Shown here one piece after another: positions 16,187 to 25,562 of a DNA stretch of 64,000 nt. The notes beneath the pieces were generated by a model. It was not told where the DNA came from and ran no database searches. It saw only the letters and a program-made list of their open reading frames with translations. A program made the position numbers and the translations under genes. The stretch comes from Achromobacter ruhlandii. Its GTDB lineage: Bacteria > Pseudomonadota > Gammaproteobacteria > Burkholderiales > Burkholderiaceae_B. The stretch lies in assembly GCF_902859695.1 (NCBI RefSeq), contig NZ_CADIJL010000015.1, positions 62,001 through 126,000 of the forward strand, given 5' to 3'. Each line of letters starts with the position of its first letter. Position 1 is the first letter of the stretch.

Positions 16187-17092
16187 ATGGCATCCCCTGC
16201 AACCGCCGCAGGCGTTAATTTCCAGGGCAGCATGGTGGCCCTCGTCACCCCGATGCAGCCCGACGGCAGCCTGGACTACGCGGCCTATCGCTCGTTGATC
16301 GACTGGCACATCCAGGAAGGAACCGATGCACTGGTGGTGGTGGGCACCACCGGGGAATCGCCGACGGTCTCCATGGAAGAACACGCGGAACTGATCCGCG
16401 TCGCGGTCGAGCATGCCGCGGGCCGCATCCCGGTCATCGCCGGGGTGGGCGCCAACTCCACCGACGAAGCCATCCACCTCACGCGCCACGCCAAGGCGGT
16501 GGGCGCGCAGGCCGGCCTGTCGGTGGTGCCGTACTACAACAAGCCGTCGCAGGAAGGCCTGTACCGTCACTTCCGCGCCATCGCGGAAGCCGTCGATCTG
16601 CCGACCATCCTGTACAACGTGCCGGGCCGCACCGTTGCCGACATGAGCAACGACACGGTGCTGCGCCTGGCCCAGGTGCCGGGCATCATCGGCATCAAGG
16701 ACGCCACCGGCGACATCGCCCGCGGCGGCCTGCTGCTGCGCGAGGCGCCGGCCAGCTTCCAGGTGTTCAGCGGCGATGACCCCACCGCCGCCGCCCTGAT
16801 CCTGCTGGGCGCGCGCGGCAATATTTCCGTGACCGCCAACGTCGCGCCCAAGCTCATGCGTGACTTGTGCGCCGCCGCCCTGGCGGGCAATGTGCCGAAG
16901 GTGCGTGAACTTAATGCGCACCTGGCCCGTCTGAACAAGGCTTTGTTCGTTGAAGCCAATCCTATTCCCGTCAAGTGGGCGTTGGCCGAAATGGGCCGCA
17001 CCGCGCTGGGCTACCGCTTGCCGCTGGTGGAACTGGGCGCATCGCACCACGAAACGGTGCGTCGCGCGCTCCAGGAAACGGGCCTGCTCTAA
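16187..17092 (+). CDS. dapA: 4-hydroxy-tetrahydrodipicolinate synthase
   Basis: DapA condenses pyruvate with aspartate semialdehyde, the first committed step to lysine and diaminopimelate for peptidoglycan. The 301-residue protein shows the family signatures: GTTGESPT near residue 53-60, YNVPGRT with the catalytic Tyr143, and GIKDATGD with Schiff-base Lys171. Arg148 lies in the expected place. The ATG at 16187 matches the family N-terminus after a short Ala/Pro lead. bamC follows 17 bases downstream, an arrangement common in proteobacteria. A small hairpin covers the ribosome site. lysC, the first enzyme of the pathway, starts at the far end of this window. Confidence 0.96.
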   Translation: MASPATAAGVNFQGSMVALVTPMQPDGSLDYAAYRSLIDWHIQEGTDALVVVGTTGESPTVSMEEHAELIRVAVEHAAGRIPVIAGVGANSTDEAIHLTRHAKAVGAQAGLSVVPYYNKPSQEGLYRHFRAIAEAVDLPTILYNVPGRTVADMSNDTVLRLAQVPGIIGIKDATGDIARGGLLLREAPASFQVFSGDDPTAAALILLGARGNISVTANVAPKLMRDLCAAALAGNVPKVRELNAHLARLNKALFVEANPIPVKWALAEMGRTALGYRLPLVELGASHHETVRRALQETGLL

Positions 17093-17109
17093 ATATCGTG
17101 AGGATACGT

Positions 17110-18234
17110 ATGAACAAGCGTCATGCCGGTCTGTCGGCATTGATGTCTCTGGTGTTGTTGGCCGGCTGCAGCGAGGTCAACCAATTCCTGGGCAATGAAG
17201 AGTCCGTCAATTACAAGAGCGCCGTCACGCAACGTGGCGAACCGCTCAGCATCCCGCCCGACCTGACCCAGGCCGCCAGCGATCCGCGCTATCGCGCGCC
17301 GACGTCGGGCTCGACCACCTATTCGCAGTTCCAGCAGCAGGGCCAGGCCCAGGCCTCCGCGCCCAAGGCCAGCAACGTGCTGCCCAACCGCCAGGACATG
17401 CGCGTCGAACGCGATGGCGACCTGCGCTGGCTGGTGGTCGACCGCGCGCCCGAGGACGTGTTCCCGCGCCTGGTCGACTTCTGGACCGAAAACGGCTTCA
17501 CCGTCGCCAGCAACAATCCGGCCGCCGGCCTGATCGAGACCGACTGGGCGGAAAACCGCGCCAAGATCCCGGAAAGCTGGCTGCGCCAGGCCCTGGGCGC
17601 GGTGCTGGAGTCGGCCTGGGACAGCGGCGAGCGCGAGAAATTCCGCACCCGCGTCGAACGCGTCAACGGCCACACCGAGATCTACGTCAGCCACCGCCAG
17701 ATGCTCGAAAAGCGCGTCGGCGGCGACGGCTCGCAAGTGCAGTGGCAGAACGGCAAGGAAGACCCGGGCCTGAACGCCGCCATGCTGGCGCGCATGATGG
17801 TCTACCTGGGCACCGACGTCGACAACGCCCGCAAGCTGGTGCAGCAGGCGGAAGCCGCGCCGCAGAAGCCGGCGGTGCAGCAGGACGTCCGCGCGCAGGG
17901 CGCGGCCCTGATCGTCAGCGAATCGTTCGACCGCGCCTGGCGCCGTGTCGGCGTGGCGCTGGACGGCGGCGGCTTCTCGGTGGACGATCGCGATCGTTCG
18001 GCCGGCGACTACTTCGTGCGCTACGTCGACACCGACACGGGCGAGAAGATCGACCAGCCGGGCTTCTTCAGCCGCATGTTCTCGGGCGACAAGAAGGCCG
18101 AGGCGCCGCAGTACCGCATCCACCTGGTCGGCAGCGGCGAACAGACCACCGTCACGGTGCTGGACGCCAAGGGCGAACGCGACAACAGCGCCACCGCCCA
18201 GCGCCTGCTGAGCGTGCTGAAGGACAAGATGTAA
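17110..18234 (+). CDS. bamC: Outer membrane assembly lipoprotein BamC
   Basis: This 374-residue lipoprotein has the signal peptide LSALMSLVLLAGC, with the lipidated Cys20. The BamC pattern follows: an unstructured N-terminal stretch (YKSAV...PLSIPPDLTQ, about 38-60) that binds BamD, then two helix-grip domains (about 100-215 and 265-374). In the BAM complex it assists beta-barrel insertion at the outer membrane. A GTGAGGA ribosome site precedes ATG 17110. It is the second gene after dapA, and a strong terminator ends the unit at 18280-18306. Confidence 0.94.
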   Translation: MNKRHAGLSALMSLVLLAGCSEVNQFLGNEESVNYKSAVTQRGEPLSIPPDLTQAASDPRYRAPTSGSTTYSQFQQQGQAQASAPKASNVLPNRQDMRVERDGDLRWLVVDRAPEDVFPRLVDFWTENGFTVASNNPAAGLIETDWAENRAKIPESWLRQALGAVLESAWDSGEREKFRTRVERVNGHTEIYVSHRQMLEKRVGGDGSQVQWQNGKEDPGLNAAMLARMMVYLGTDVDNARKLVQQAEAAPQKPAVQQDVRAQGAALIVSESFDRAWRRVGVALDGGGFSVDDRDRSAGDYFVRYVDTDTGEKIDQPGFFSRMFSGDKKAEAPQYRIHLVGSGEQTTVTVLDAKGERDNSATAQRLLSVLKDKM

Positions 18235-18279
18235 TTGCTGCGTATCCCGGCGGGCGCCACGGCGCCCGCACGGCTCCGG

Positions 18280-18306
18280 AAAAGGCCCTTCGCGGGCCTT
18301 TTTCTT
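18280..18306 (+). terminator. Rho-independent terminator after bamC
   Basis: The hairpin AAAGGCCC-TTCG-CGGGCCTTT runs into a T-rich tail (TTTTTCTTT). Confidence 0.85.
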
Positions 18307-18374
18307 TGCGCGCGGGGGTTCGGGTATGCCGCGGCGGCGGCACGCGCGGGAACGGCGCCCGGCGGCGCGCAAAC

Positions 18375-18401
18375 AAAAACCCCGGCGCGGGGCCGGGGTT
18401 T
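18375..18401 (-). terminator. Rho-independent terminator after the small lipoprotein gene
   Basis: On the minus strand AAACCCCGG pairs with CCGGGGTTT and is followed by TTTTTGTTTG. Confidence 0.8.
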
Positions 18402-18437
18402 CTGCTTGCCGTGATCAGCGCGGGGGTTGTTCGCTGA

Positions 18438-18665
18438 TCAGGACGCGGGCGTGGTCGAGCCGCCCGGGGTGTTCGAACCGCCGCCAGGCGTGGTGCCAGG
18501 CGTGGGGGCGGGCGCCGGCGAGCTGGCCGGCGGCGTGCTCGAGGGGGCCGGGGTGGTGGCGCCCGGCGTGGGGTTGTTCGCGGGGGCCGGGGCATCTTCC
18601 TTCTTGTTGCACGCGCTGAGCGAGACCGCCAGCACCGACGCAATAATCAAGGTTTTGCTCATCAT
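18438..18665 (-). CDS. Small proline/threonine-rich lipoprotein
   Basis: This is a 75-residue protein with a lipoprotein signal (LIIASVLAVSLSAC, lipidated Cys19) and a mature part that is nearly all Pro, Ala, Thr, Ser and Gly. Such a tail is disordered and may span the periplasm or tether to the wall. An AGGAGT ribosome site precedes ATGATG; I use the first ATG, at 18665. It stands alone between its own terminator and a 217-base gap containing no other gene. Function unknown. Confidence 0.78.
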   Translation of the reverse strand: MMSKTLIIASVLAVSLSACNKKEDAPAPANNPTPGATTPAPSSTPPASSPAPAPTPGTTPGGGSNTPGGSTTPAS

Positions 18666-18882
18666 TTTTGGACTCCTGTAGATGACGACTCTTGAAACCC
18701 CGTCAGGGGAAACCAGAATCCAGGCTACAGGAACGCGTAAGCCTTGCGAGTGTGAAAGTTAAAAAGGTCGCATCCCAACGGCAACAAACCTTTCCGCGCG
18801 GTGTGATGTCTTGCTTTATGTGACCCTGCGCATAGACCTCATTGCGTTCTGTGCAAGACGGATACGCGCAGGTTTCCGGATA

Positions 18883-20076
18883 CTACGAGGCGACGTAATG
18901 GATCCAGCCCGAGTCGAGCCAGTCCGCCAGGCAAGCGCGCGCCTCGTCCGACAGGCGCGCGCAGGCCGGATCGGCGCAGTCCAGGCTGCGCGCATCGGCC
19001 AGCTTGCAGAGCGCGGGCGCGGCCGGCGTCATGGCGGTTTCGCCGTTGATGAAAAGCTGCTTGCCGCGATAGAGCATGCGGCTGCGGCGGTCCAGCACCA
19101 GCCTGCCGCTGGCGGGCCAGTCTTCTTCCAGGTCCACGTCCAGGCCTTCGGGGCCGTCGAACACGCTGAGATTGCTGGGCTCGGTCAGCCAGCAGCCCAG
19201 GAAGCGCGAGGCCAGCGCGTCGTCGAAACGCAGCTTGCTGACGGTGTCGAGCGTGGCCTGCACCAGCGCATCCGGCACCTGCGCCGGCGTGGTCACGGCG
19301 GCCTGGGCCGGATCACGGTAGACAGCCGACAGCTTGGGGCCGGGCAGCGCCGGCTCGCCGTAGGGACCGCCCAGCAGGCCGACGCGCGCCATCACCTGGT
19401 CGGCGGCGGCTTCGAGCAGGCCGCGCGCCAGCGTGGCCTGCGTGGGGGCGCGGAAACCGATCGAGATGGTCATGCAGCCGTCGCCGGCGGCGATGCCGTC
19501 GTGCGCGGCCTGCGGCGGCAGGTAGAGCATGTCGCCCGGCGCCAGCACGGCCTGTTCCTCGGGCTGGAAATGGCTGAGGATCTTGAGCGGCAGGCCGGGT
19601 TCGAGCGACAGGTCCTTCTGGCGGCCGTAGCGCCATTCGCGCTCGCCGGCCGCCTGCAGCAGGAACACGTCGTAGCTGTCGAAGTGCGGGCCGACGCCGC
19701 CGCCGTGGCTGGCGATGCTGATCATCACGTCATCGAGCCGCGCGTCGGGGATGAAGCGGAACTGCTGCATCAGCTCGGCCGCGGCGTCGCTGTGCAGGTC
19801 GACGCTTTGCACCAGCAGGGTCCAGTCGCCTTCGTTGTCCTTGGGCAGGCGGGCGAAGGGGCCGTTCTCCATCTGCCATTCGCCATTCTCGCGCCAGATC
19901 AGGCGCGATTCGACGTCGTCGCGGCGCGCCAGCTTCTTGATCGCGGCGATGGTCACCGGCGGCTTGAAGTCGGGGATGGCCTGGCGGATCAGCAACGGCT
20001 TCTTCTGCCAGTAGCGGCGCATGAAGTCGTTGGGGCTCTGGTTGCCCAACAGCGGCAGGGGATGGTCGAGGTTCAT
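18883..20076 (-). CDS. roxA: JmjC-type ribosomal oxygenase, RoxA/YcfD family
   Basis: This is a 397-residue cupin of the 2-oxoglutarate/Fe(II) class. HFD at residues 131-133 and His192 (in LPPQAAHDG) form the iron triad, spaced as in E. coli YcfD, which hydroxylates an arginine of ribosomal protein L16. The C-terminal half is the winged-helix/dimer region. Its start overlaps the mutS stop by four bases (ATGA), so both are translated from one message. The link with mismatch repair looks like shared expression, not shared function. Confidence 0.9.
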   Translation of the reverse strand: MNLDHPLPLLGNQSPNDFMRRYWQKKPLLIRQAIPDFKPPVTIAAIKKLARRDDVESRLIWRENGEWQMENGPFARLPKDNEGDWTLLVQSVDLHSDAAAELMQQFRFIPDARLDDVMISIASHGGGVGPHFDSYDVFLLQAAGEREWRYGRQKDLSLEPGLPLKILSHFQPEEQAVLAPGDMLYLPPQAAHDGIAAGDGCMTISIGFRAPTQATLARGLLEAAADQVMARVGLLGGPYGEPALPGPKLSAVYRDPAQAAVTTPAQVPDALVQATLDTVSKLRFDDALASRFLGCWLTEPSNLSVFDGPEGLDVDLEEDWPASGRLVLDRRSRMLYRGKQLFINGETAMTPAAPALCKLADARSLDCADPACARLSDEARACLADWLDSGWIHYVAS

Positions 20077-22727
20077 TGCAGGTGCTTCTTCAGGCGGTAG
20101 AGGGCGTCCAGCGCTTCGCGCGGGGTCAGGCTGTCGGGATCGATGCCGGCGAGTTCCTCGCGCAGCGTGTCCAGCGCCTCGATGGCGTCGGCGCGGTCGG
20201 CTTCGGCGTAGGCCTGCGCGTCGGCCTCGGCCGCGGCCGAGAACAGGCCGAGCTGCGGCGTGGGCGCGCCTTGCGCTTCGAGCCGTTCGAGTTCGCGCGT
20301 GGCCTGGCGGATCACGGCGGCGGGCACGCCGGCGCGTTGCGCCACCTGGATCCCGTAGCTGCGGCTGGCCGGGCCTTCGCGCACTTCGTGCAGGAACACG
20401 ATGCCGCCGGCCGACTCGGCCGCGGCCAGGTGCACGTTGGCCGAGGCGGGTTGTTCGGCGGGCAGGCGCGTCAGTTCGAAGTAGTGGGTGGCGAACAGCG
20501 TCAGGGCGCGGTTGTGCGCCAACAGGCGGCAGGCGATGGCCCAGGCCAGCGCCAGGCCGTCGTAGGTGGAGGTGCCGCGGCCGATCTCGTCCATCAGCAC
20601 CAGGCTGTTGGGCGTGCTGGCCGCGAGAATGGCGGCGGCCTCGGTCATCTCCATCATGAAGGTCGAGCGTCCGCCGGCCAGGTCGTCGGCGGCGCCGATG
20701 CGGGTGAAGATGCGGTCGATGCGGCCGATGCGGGCGCGCGCCGCCGGCACGAAGCTGCCGATGCGCGCCAGCAGCACGATCAATGCCACCTGCCGCATGT
20801 AGGTCGATTTACCGCCCATGTTGGGGCCGGTGATGAGCAGCATGCGGCGCGCGGGATCGAGGCGGCAGCCGTTGGGCGTGAAGCGTTCGATGGCCTGTTC
20901 GACCACCGGGTGGCGGCCGGCGTCGATGTCGATGTCGGCCTGCTCGGACAGTTCGGGGGCGATCCAGTCGTGGCGCCGCGCGTGGTCGGCCAATGCCGCC
21001 AGCGTGTCGAGTTCGGCCAGCGCGCCGGCGCAGTCGGACAGCGGGCGCACGTGTTCGGCCAGCACGTCCAGCAGTTGCTCGAACAGCCACTTCTCGCGCG
21101 CCAGCGAGCGGTCCTGCGCCGACAGCACCTTGTCTTCCCAGGTCTTGAGTTCCGGGGTGATGTAGCGTTCGGCGTTCTTGAGCGTCTGGCGGCGGCGGTA
21201 GTCTTCGGGCACCTTGGCGGTCTGGCCCTTGGTGACCTCGATGTAGAAGCCGTGCACGCGGTTGAATTCGACGCGCAGGTTGCTGATGCCGGTGCGCTCG
21301 CGTTCGCGCGCTTCCAGCTGCACCAGGAAGTCGCCGCCGTCGGCGGCCAGGGCGCGCAGTTCGTCGAGTTCGGCGTCAAAGCCGGCGGCCAGCACGCCGC
21401 CGTCGCGGATCGCCACGGCCGGTTCGGGGGCGATGGCGCGCATCAGCAGGGCGGCCAGCGCCGGGTCCACCGACAGATGCGAGACCAGGTCGTTCAGGCG
21501 CGGCGAGGCGGCCATCGGCGCGACCAGGTCGCGCAGCGCCGGCAGGGCTTGCAGGGCATCACGCAGGCTGGCCAGTTCGCGCGGGCGCACCGAGCGCAGC
21601 GCCAGCCGCGCGGCGATGCGTTCGATGTCGGGGAAGGCGTTGAGCGCGCCGCGCAGCGTCTCCAACAGGCCCGCCGAGCCGAAGGTCTGTTCGACGTCCA
21701 TGCGCCCGGCCAGCAGCGTCGAGATGGCATGCTGGCGGGCGTGGGCCTGTTCGTTCTCGCGCAGCGGATGGTGCAGCCAGCGGCGCAGCAGGCGGCTGCC
21801 CATCGGCGTGCGGCAGCCGTCCAGCAGCGAGAACAGCGTGGGCGAATCCTCGCCCGACAGCGTCTGCGTCAGTTCAAGGTTGCGGCGCGTGACCGGATCG
21901 AGCAGCACGAACTGGCCGGGGCGCTCGGCCGACAGGCTCTGCACGTGCGCCAGCGCCTGCGACTGGGTGCGGGCGGCGTAGCGCAGCAGCGCCCCGGCGG
22001 CGCAGATGCCGGCCGGCATGTCTTCGATGTCGAAGCCCGCCAGCGTGTCGGTCTTGAAATGCGCCAGCAGGTGCGCGCGGGCGCCGTCGCTTTCGAAGTG
22101 CCAGTCGGGCACGCGCGAACGGGCGCCTTCGAACGGGAAGTCGAATTCGGCGCTGTCGGCGCAGACAATCTCGGCCGGCGCGATGCGGTGCAGCTCGGAT
22201 TCGAGCTGCGCCGGCGCGCATTCGGTGACGCGGAAGTCGCCGCTGGCCAGATTCAGCCAGGCCAGCCCGGCGCGCGGCGCGCGCGCGTTGCCGGTGACGA
22301 ACACCGCGGCCAGCGCGCGGTCGGCCTTGGCCGGCAGCAGCGCGTCGTCGGTCAGCGTGCCGGGGGTGACGATGCGCACGATGCGGCGCTCGACCGGGCC
22401 CTTGGAGGCCGCGGGATCGCCGATCTGTTCGCAGATGGCGACGGATTCGCCCATCGCCACCAGCCGCGCCAGGTACTGCTCCATCGCGTGCACCGGCAGC
22501 CCGGCCATGGGGATCGGCGTGCCGTTGGAGGAGCCGCGCTTGGTCAGCGTCAGGTTGAGCAGGCGCGCCCCGCGTTCCGCGTCTTCATAGAACATTTCAT
22601 AGAAGTCGCCCATGCGGTAGAACAGCAGCAGGGGGCCAGCCTCCGCCTTCAGGCGGAGGTATTGCTGCATCATGGGAGTGTGGCCGGCGTGGGCCTCGGC
22701 GGCGGTGGTCTGTGTTGCGGAATTCAT
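20073..22727 (-). CDS. mutS: DNA mismatch repair protein MutS
   Basis: This full-length 884-residue protein recognises mismatches as a dimer and recruits MutL. The mismatch-reading FYE triad is at residues 42-44 (E. coli Phe36/Glu38). The connector, core and clamp domains fill 130-600. The ATPase has the Walker A motif GPNMGGKST at about 633-641 and the [12 protein letters not shown] signature later. The C-terminal tail ends in a short [11 protein letters not shown] helix, as expected for the tetramer/beta-clamp region. The stop overlaps roxA. I see no frameshift. Confidence 0.97.
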   Translation of the reverse strand: MNSATQTTAAEAHAGHTPMMQQYLRLKAEAGPLLLFYRMGDFYEMFYEDAERGARLLNLTLTKRGSSNGTPIPMAGLPVHAMEQYLARLVAMGESVAICEQIGDPAASKGPVERRIVRIVTPGTLTDDALLPAKADRALAAVFVTGNARAPRAGLAWLNLASGDFRVTECAPAQLESELHRIAPAEIVCADSAEFDFPFEGARSRVPDWHFESDGARAHLLAHFKTDTLAGFDIEDMPAGICAAGALLRYAARTQSQALAHVQSLSAERPGQFVLLDPVTRRNLELTQTLSGEDSPTLFSLLDGCRTPMGSRLLRRWLHHPLRENEQAHARQHAISTLLAGRMDVEQTFGSAGLLETLRGALNAFPDIERIAARLALRSVRPRELASLRDALQALPALRDLVAPMAASPRLNDLVSHLSVDPALAALLMRAIAPEPAVAIRDGGVLAAGFDAELDELRALAADGGDFLVQLEARERERTGISNLRVEFNRVHGFYIEVTKGQTAKVPEDYRRRQTLKNAERYITPELKTWEDKVLSAQDRSLAREKWLFEQLLDVLAEHVRPLSDCAGALAELDTLAALADHARRHDWIAPELSEQADIDIDAGRHPVVEQAIERFTPNGCRLDPARRMLLITGPNMGGKSTYMRQVALIVLLARIGSFVPAARARIGRIDRIFTRIGAADDLAGGRSTFMMEMTEAAAILAASTPNSLVLMDEIGRGTSTYDGLALAWAIACRLLAHNRALTLFATHYFELTRLPAEQPASANVHLAAAESAGGIVFLHEVREGPASRSYGIQVAQRAGVPAAVIRQATRELERLEAQGAPTPQLGLFSAAAEADAQAYAEADRADAIEALDTLREELAGIDPDSLTPREALDALYRLKKHLQ

Positions 22728-22818
22728 GCCCGTGATTGTATCGGGCCGGGGCGGGGCGGGGGAGCTGAGGCAGAGGGGGCGCGGCGCCGCCCGGCCAGGT
22801 TGCCCGGCGGGGGAACCT

Positions 22819-22881
22819 TCAGGCCAGGAAGGGCAGCAGGACGATGCCGTGGACCAGCACGAAAATGCCGACGAGGCTCAT
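22819..22881 (-). CDS. Possible 20-residue hydrophobic micropeptide
   Basis: ATG to TGA gives [20 protein letters not shown], almost wholly hydrophobic and long enough for one membrane helix. It starts 13 bases after the stop of the flavoprotein gene upstream on the same strand. There is no ribosome site, so it would depend on re-initiation. It may be chance. Confidence 0.25.
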   Translation of the reverse strand: MSLVGIFVLVHGIVLLPFLA

Positions 22882-22894
22882 GGAACCGCGCGTC

Positions 22895-23521
22895 TCAGTA
22901 CAACGTGCTGGCCACGCGCGCCGGCAGGTCCCGGTCGTAAGCCACGCCATCGAAGGTGCCAGCGGTCAGGTCGGACAGCATGCGGCCGACGCTGGGCAGC
23001 GCCGTGCGCGGGATCTGGGTGGCGGGATCCCACAGCCGCGAGCGCAGCAGGGCGCGCGAGCATTGGAAGAACACTTTCTGTACGTCGACGATCAGGACCG
23101 AGCGGGGCTGCTTGCCGTCCATCTCGAACCGTTGCAGCAGCGCCGGGTCGACGCTGATGCGCGCGGTGCCGTTCACGCGCAGCGTTTCGTTGACGCCGGG
23201 AATCAGGAACAGCAGCGCCACGCGCGGCTCGGCCAGGATGTTGCGCAGGCTGTCGATGCGGTTGTTGCCGCGCCGGTCCGGCAGCAGCAGGGTCTTTTCA
23301 TCCTCGACCACGACGAAGCCGGCGGGATCGCCGCGCGGCGACACATCCAGGCCGTCCGGGCCGGAGGTGGCCAGCGCCGCGAACGGGGCGGCCTCGATGA
23401 AGGCGCGGTAGTGTGGATGGACGTGGTCCACTTCTTTTTTCAGCGAAGCTTCGCCCGGTTCGCCATACAGGGCTTGCAGGGCGGCGGCGTCGGTAACGAG
23501 ATGGGCGGTGTCCAGGGGCAT
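22895..23521 (-). CDS. Pyridoxamine-5'-phosphate-oxidase-like flavoprotein
   Basis: This is a 208-residue split-barrel protein. ALATSGPDGLDVSPRGDPAGF (about 49-69) and DRRGNNRIDSLRNILAEPRVALLFLIPG (about 82-109) are the FMN-phosphate-binding strands found in the MSMEG_1061-type subgroup of PPOX proteins. Members use FMN or a deazaflavin to reduce small molecules or haem; the substrate is not predictable. ATG 23521 gives a normal N-terminus, and the longer open frame upstream is low-complexity. It lies in a run of small minus-strand genes that may not form one operon. Confidence 0.85.
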   Translation of the reverse strand: MPLDTAHLVTDAAALQALYGEPGEASLKKEVDHVHPHYRAFIEAAPFAALATSGPDGLDVSPRGDPAGFVVVEDEKTLLLPDRRGNNRIDSLRNILAEPRVALLFLIPGVNETLRVNGTARISVDPALLQRFEMDGKQPRSVLIVDVQKVFFQCSRALLRSRLWDPATQIPRTALPSVGRMLSDLTAGTFDGVAYDRDLPARVASTLY

Positions 23522-23654
23522 GGCGAAGGCTCGGGGAAAGGGGGCGGCGGCGGGCGATTGGACCCGTGCCGGCATGCTGCAAACGGAGAAGAATACCTCA
23601 CGGGTGCCGCCGCGTTCGCGCTCGCAGTCAGCGAGCGTCATATCCGTCGCGGCC

Positions 23655-23960
23655 TCAGCTGCCGACCGGATCGACGATCATCAGCACGCCATGGCTGCCC
23701 GTGACGACGGCGTGCGGCACGCCGGCCGGCGCCAGGTACATGCCGCCGGCCGCGACCTCGATCACTTCGTCCCGCACCGACAGGCGCAGGGCGCCGCTGA
23801 TGACGATCAGGGCCTCGTCGTAGTCGTGGGTTTCGGCGGGGGAGGGCTGGCCATCCATCCGCAGGACTTTGATGTTGCTGCCGCCCGTTCGGGCGAGCAC
23901 GTCGGATTTCCAGGCGTCGGGCAGGCGGCTGGCGGCGTCAACCAGATTGAGCAGGGGCAT
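23655..23960 (-). CDS. Single-domain cupin protein
   Basis: This is a 101-residue protein with both cupin motifs: ETHDYDEALIVISGAL (about 43-58) and AGGMYLAPAGVPHAV (about 71-85), each giving possible metal ligands. Small cupins act as enzymes, sensors or storage-type proteins, and nothing nearby narrows this. The start is set by the ATG at 23960, just before the NLVDA helix. The next minus-strand frame is a 23-residue peptide 70 bases upstream. Confidence 0.82.
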   Translation of the reverse strand: MPLLNLVDAASRLPDAWKSDVLARTGGSNIKVLRMDGQPSPAETHDYDEALIVISGALRLSVRDEVIEVAAGGMYLAPAGVPHAVVTGSHGVLMIVDPVGS

Positions 23961-24030
23961 GGTCGGTGTATCGGGACGGCGCCCGAGCGGATGGGCTGCG
24001 CTTGCATGCCCCGGGAAAGAGAAAAGCGGT

Positions 24031-24102
24031 TCAGCCTTCCTGGCCGTAGCCGAAGGGCCAGCGGCGGCGGGTGGGTTCGGGCTTGGCGGTGTCTTCTTGC
24101 AT
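24031..24102 (-). CDS. Possible 23-residue small protein
   Basis: The short frame starts with MQEDTAKPEPTRRRWPFG and has a good ribosome site (CGGAG) six bases before the ATG. It is hydrophilic, with an RRRW core. The AT-rich stretch upstream (24125-24150) could hold a promoter. Such short frames are usually left unannotated; the ribosome site is the reason to list it. Confidence 0.42.
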   Translation of the reverse strand: MQEDTAKPEPTRRRWPFGYGQEG

Positions 24103-24198
24103 GTTTTTCTCCGTAGGGTGCATTCCGGGAAATTCTATTTCCCGAGATGTAACAGCATTGCAAGGGATCGTTAGCACTCTATCGCCGCGGGCGGCTCG

Positions 24199-24462
24199 TC
24201 AGTCGGCCGCGAACAGCGTGACCTGGCGTTCGAGTGCGTACGTGGCGCGGTAACTGGCGGGCGTGGCGCCGCGATCGATCAGCAGCAGCCCTTCGCGCTC
24301 GGCAGCGGCCAGCACGTCGCGCAGTTTCTGGCCGCCGTCCAGGCCGGTGGCTTCCTGCAGCCGCCGCAAGGGGAGGTAGTCGCCATTCTTGACGCCGGCC
24401 AGGCGCGGGAAGGCGCTGAGCCAGATGCTGCGGCTGGGTGGGGAATTGATCAGACTGGTCAT
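24199..24462 (-). CDS. Small SOS-box-controlled protein of unknown function
   Basis: This is an 87-residue protein starting MTSLINSPPSRSIWLSAFPR and containing LRRLQEATGLDGGQKLRDVL. The segment from about 35 to 75 looks like a small winged helix (helix, turn, helix, then RATY strand). A LexA box (24490-24505) sits 28 bases upstream of the ATG at 24462 and overlaps a TATACT -10-like element, so the gene should be repressed by LexA and induced by DNA damage. It is not SulA, RecX, DinB or ImuA by length or motif. Alternative longer starts would translate through the LexA box and are unlikely. Confidence 0.65.
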   Translation of the reverse strand: MTSLINSPPSRSIWLSAFPRLAGVKNGDYLPLRRLQEATGLDGGQKLRDVLAAAEREGLLLIDRGATPASYRATYALERQVTLFAAD

Positions 24463-24489
24463 GGGGTGGGGCGCCCTTGCGGTCGGATT

Positions 24490-24505
24490 GCTGTATGGAT
24501 AAACA
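24490..24505 (-). promoter_or_regulatory. LexA (SOS) box
   Basis: CTGT-N8-ACAG is a perfect match to the E. coli/beta-proteobacterial LexA core. On the minus strand the 20-mer is very close to the E. coli sulA operator, including the TATCCATACAG part. It lies 28 bases upstream of the small gene at 24462 and immediately downstream of a TATACT element. Confidence 0.8.
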
Positions 24506-24570
24506 GTATATCCGAACATCGGACCGGATCCCGACCGCATGTCGCACCGCCGGGAGCCGGGCCGCCGGCG

Positions 24571-25470
24571 CTAGCGCGTTGCTTCCGTATGGGCCAGCAG
24601 GCATTGCACCAGCGCGTCGAACACCGCTTTGCAACGCGGGCTGGCGCGCAGGTCTTCGTGCATGGTGATCCAGGTTTCGAGCTGGAATGACACATGGTCG
24701 GGCAGCACCGGCGCCAGTCGCCGGTCGCGGCGGGCCAGCGCCACCTGGCAGAAGCCGATGCCCGCGCCGGCGCGGATCAGGGCCAGTTGCGCCAGGTCGC
24801 TGTCGGCCCGCAGGGCGAAGCTGTCGCGGCTCCAGGGGACCGCCAGGCGTTTGCCGGCGCCGCGCAGGAAGGGGGTTTCGGTGTCATAGCCGATGAGCGT
24901 GTGGCCGGCCAGGTCGGCCAGCGTGGCGGGCGTGCCGCGGTGGCGCAGGTAGTCCTTGCGCGCGTACAGACCGATGTCCACATGGCCGACCGGGCGCGCG
25001 ATCAGTTGTTCCTGCTTCGGCGGCGCCATGCGCACGGCGATGTCGGCTTCGCGCAGCAGCAGGTTCTGCACGCGGTTGGTGGGGGCCAGTTCGAGGGTCA
25101 GGCGGGGGTGGTCGCGGCGCAGGCGCGCCAGCACCGGGGGCAGCACCTCGATGCCGATGACCTCGCTGGCCGAGATCCGCACGGTGCCGGAGACACCCGG
25201 GCCCTGCGCGGCGGCCGCGCGTTCCAGGGCCGCGGCGTGGCTGTGCATGGCTTCGGCGTAGCCGCGCAGCGCCAAGGCGGCGTCGGTGGCCAGCAGGCCG
25301 GTCGGCGAGCGGGTGAACAGGACTTGGCCCAGGGCCCGTTCGAGCGCCGCGATGTGACGGCCCACGGTGGGCTGGGTGATGCCCAGCGCCCGTGCCGCGC
25401 CGGACAGGGAGCCCTCGGCGAGCACGGCGAGAAAGCTGCGATAGAGTTCCCAGCCGATCGGTTTGGTCAT
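24571..25470 (-). CDS. LysR-family transcription regulator
   Basis: This is a 299-residue protein with an N-terminal winged helix: SLSGAARALGITQPTVGRHIAALERALGQVLFTRSP at about 19-54 is the HTH and wing. An effector-binding domain of two alpha/beta lobes (about 90-295) follows. It diverges from a NAD-dependent epimerase-like gene 92 bases away and probably controls it. The inducer is unknown. The C-terminus lies 108 bases before the SOS-regulated gene on the same strand. Confidence 0.92.
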   Translation of the reverse strand: MTKPIGWELYRSFLAVLAEGSLSGAARALGITQPTVGRHIAALERALGQVLFTRSPTGLLATDAALALRGYAEAMHSHAAALERAAAAQGPGVSGTVRISASEVIGIEVLPPVLARLRRDHPRLTLELAPTNRVQNLLLREADIAVRMAPPKQEQLIARPVGHVDIGLYARKDYLRHRGTPATLADLAGHTLIGYDTETPFLRGAGKRLAVPWSRDSFALRADSDLAQLALIRAGAGIGFCQVALARRDRRLAPVLPDHVSFQLETWITMHEDLRASPRCKAVFDALVQCLLAHTEATR

Positions 25471-25562
25471 GCAGAAATGTATAGCGGCAGGGCGAAGTTC
25501 GGCAATTTATTTCGTATGGCCGCCGCGCCAGAATGGTCGCCATGGATTCACGGGAGATGACC

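Noticed and set aside
20076-22940. Open frame of more than 900 codons on the plus strand, opposite mutS
   Set aside because: It is the GC-rich antisense of mutS; the translation is compositionally skewed (Gly, Arg, Gln, Ala rich) with no domain and no ribosome site.
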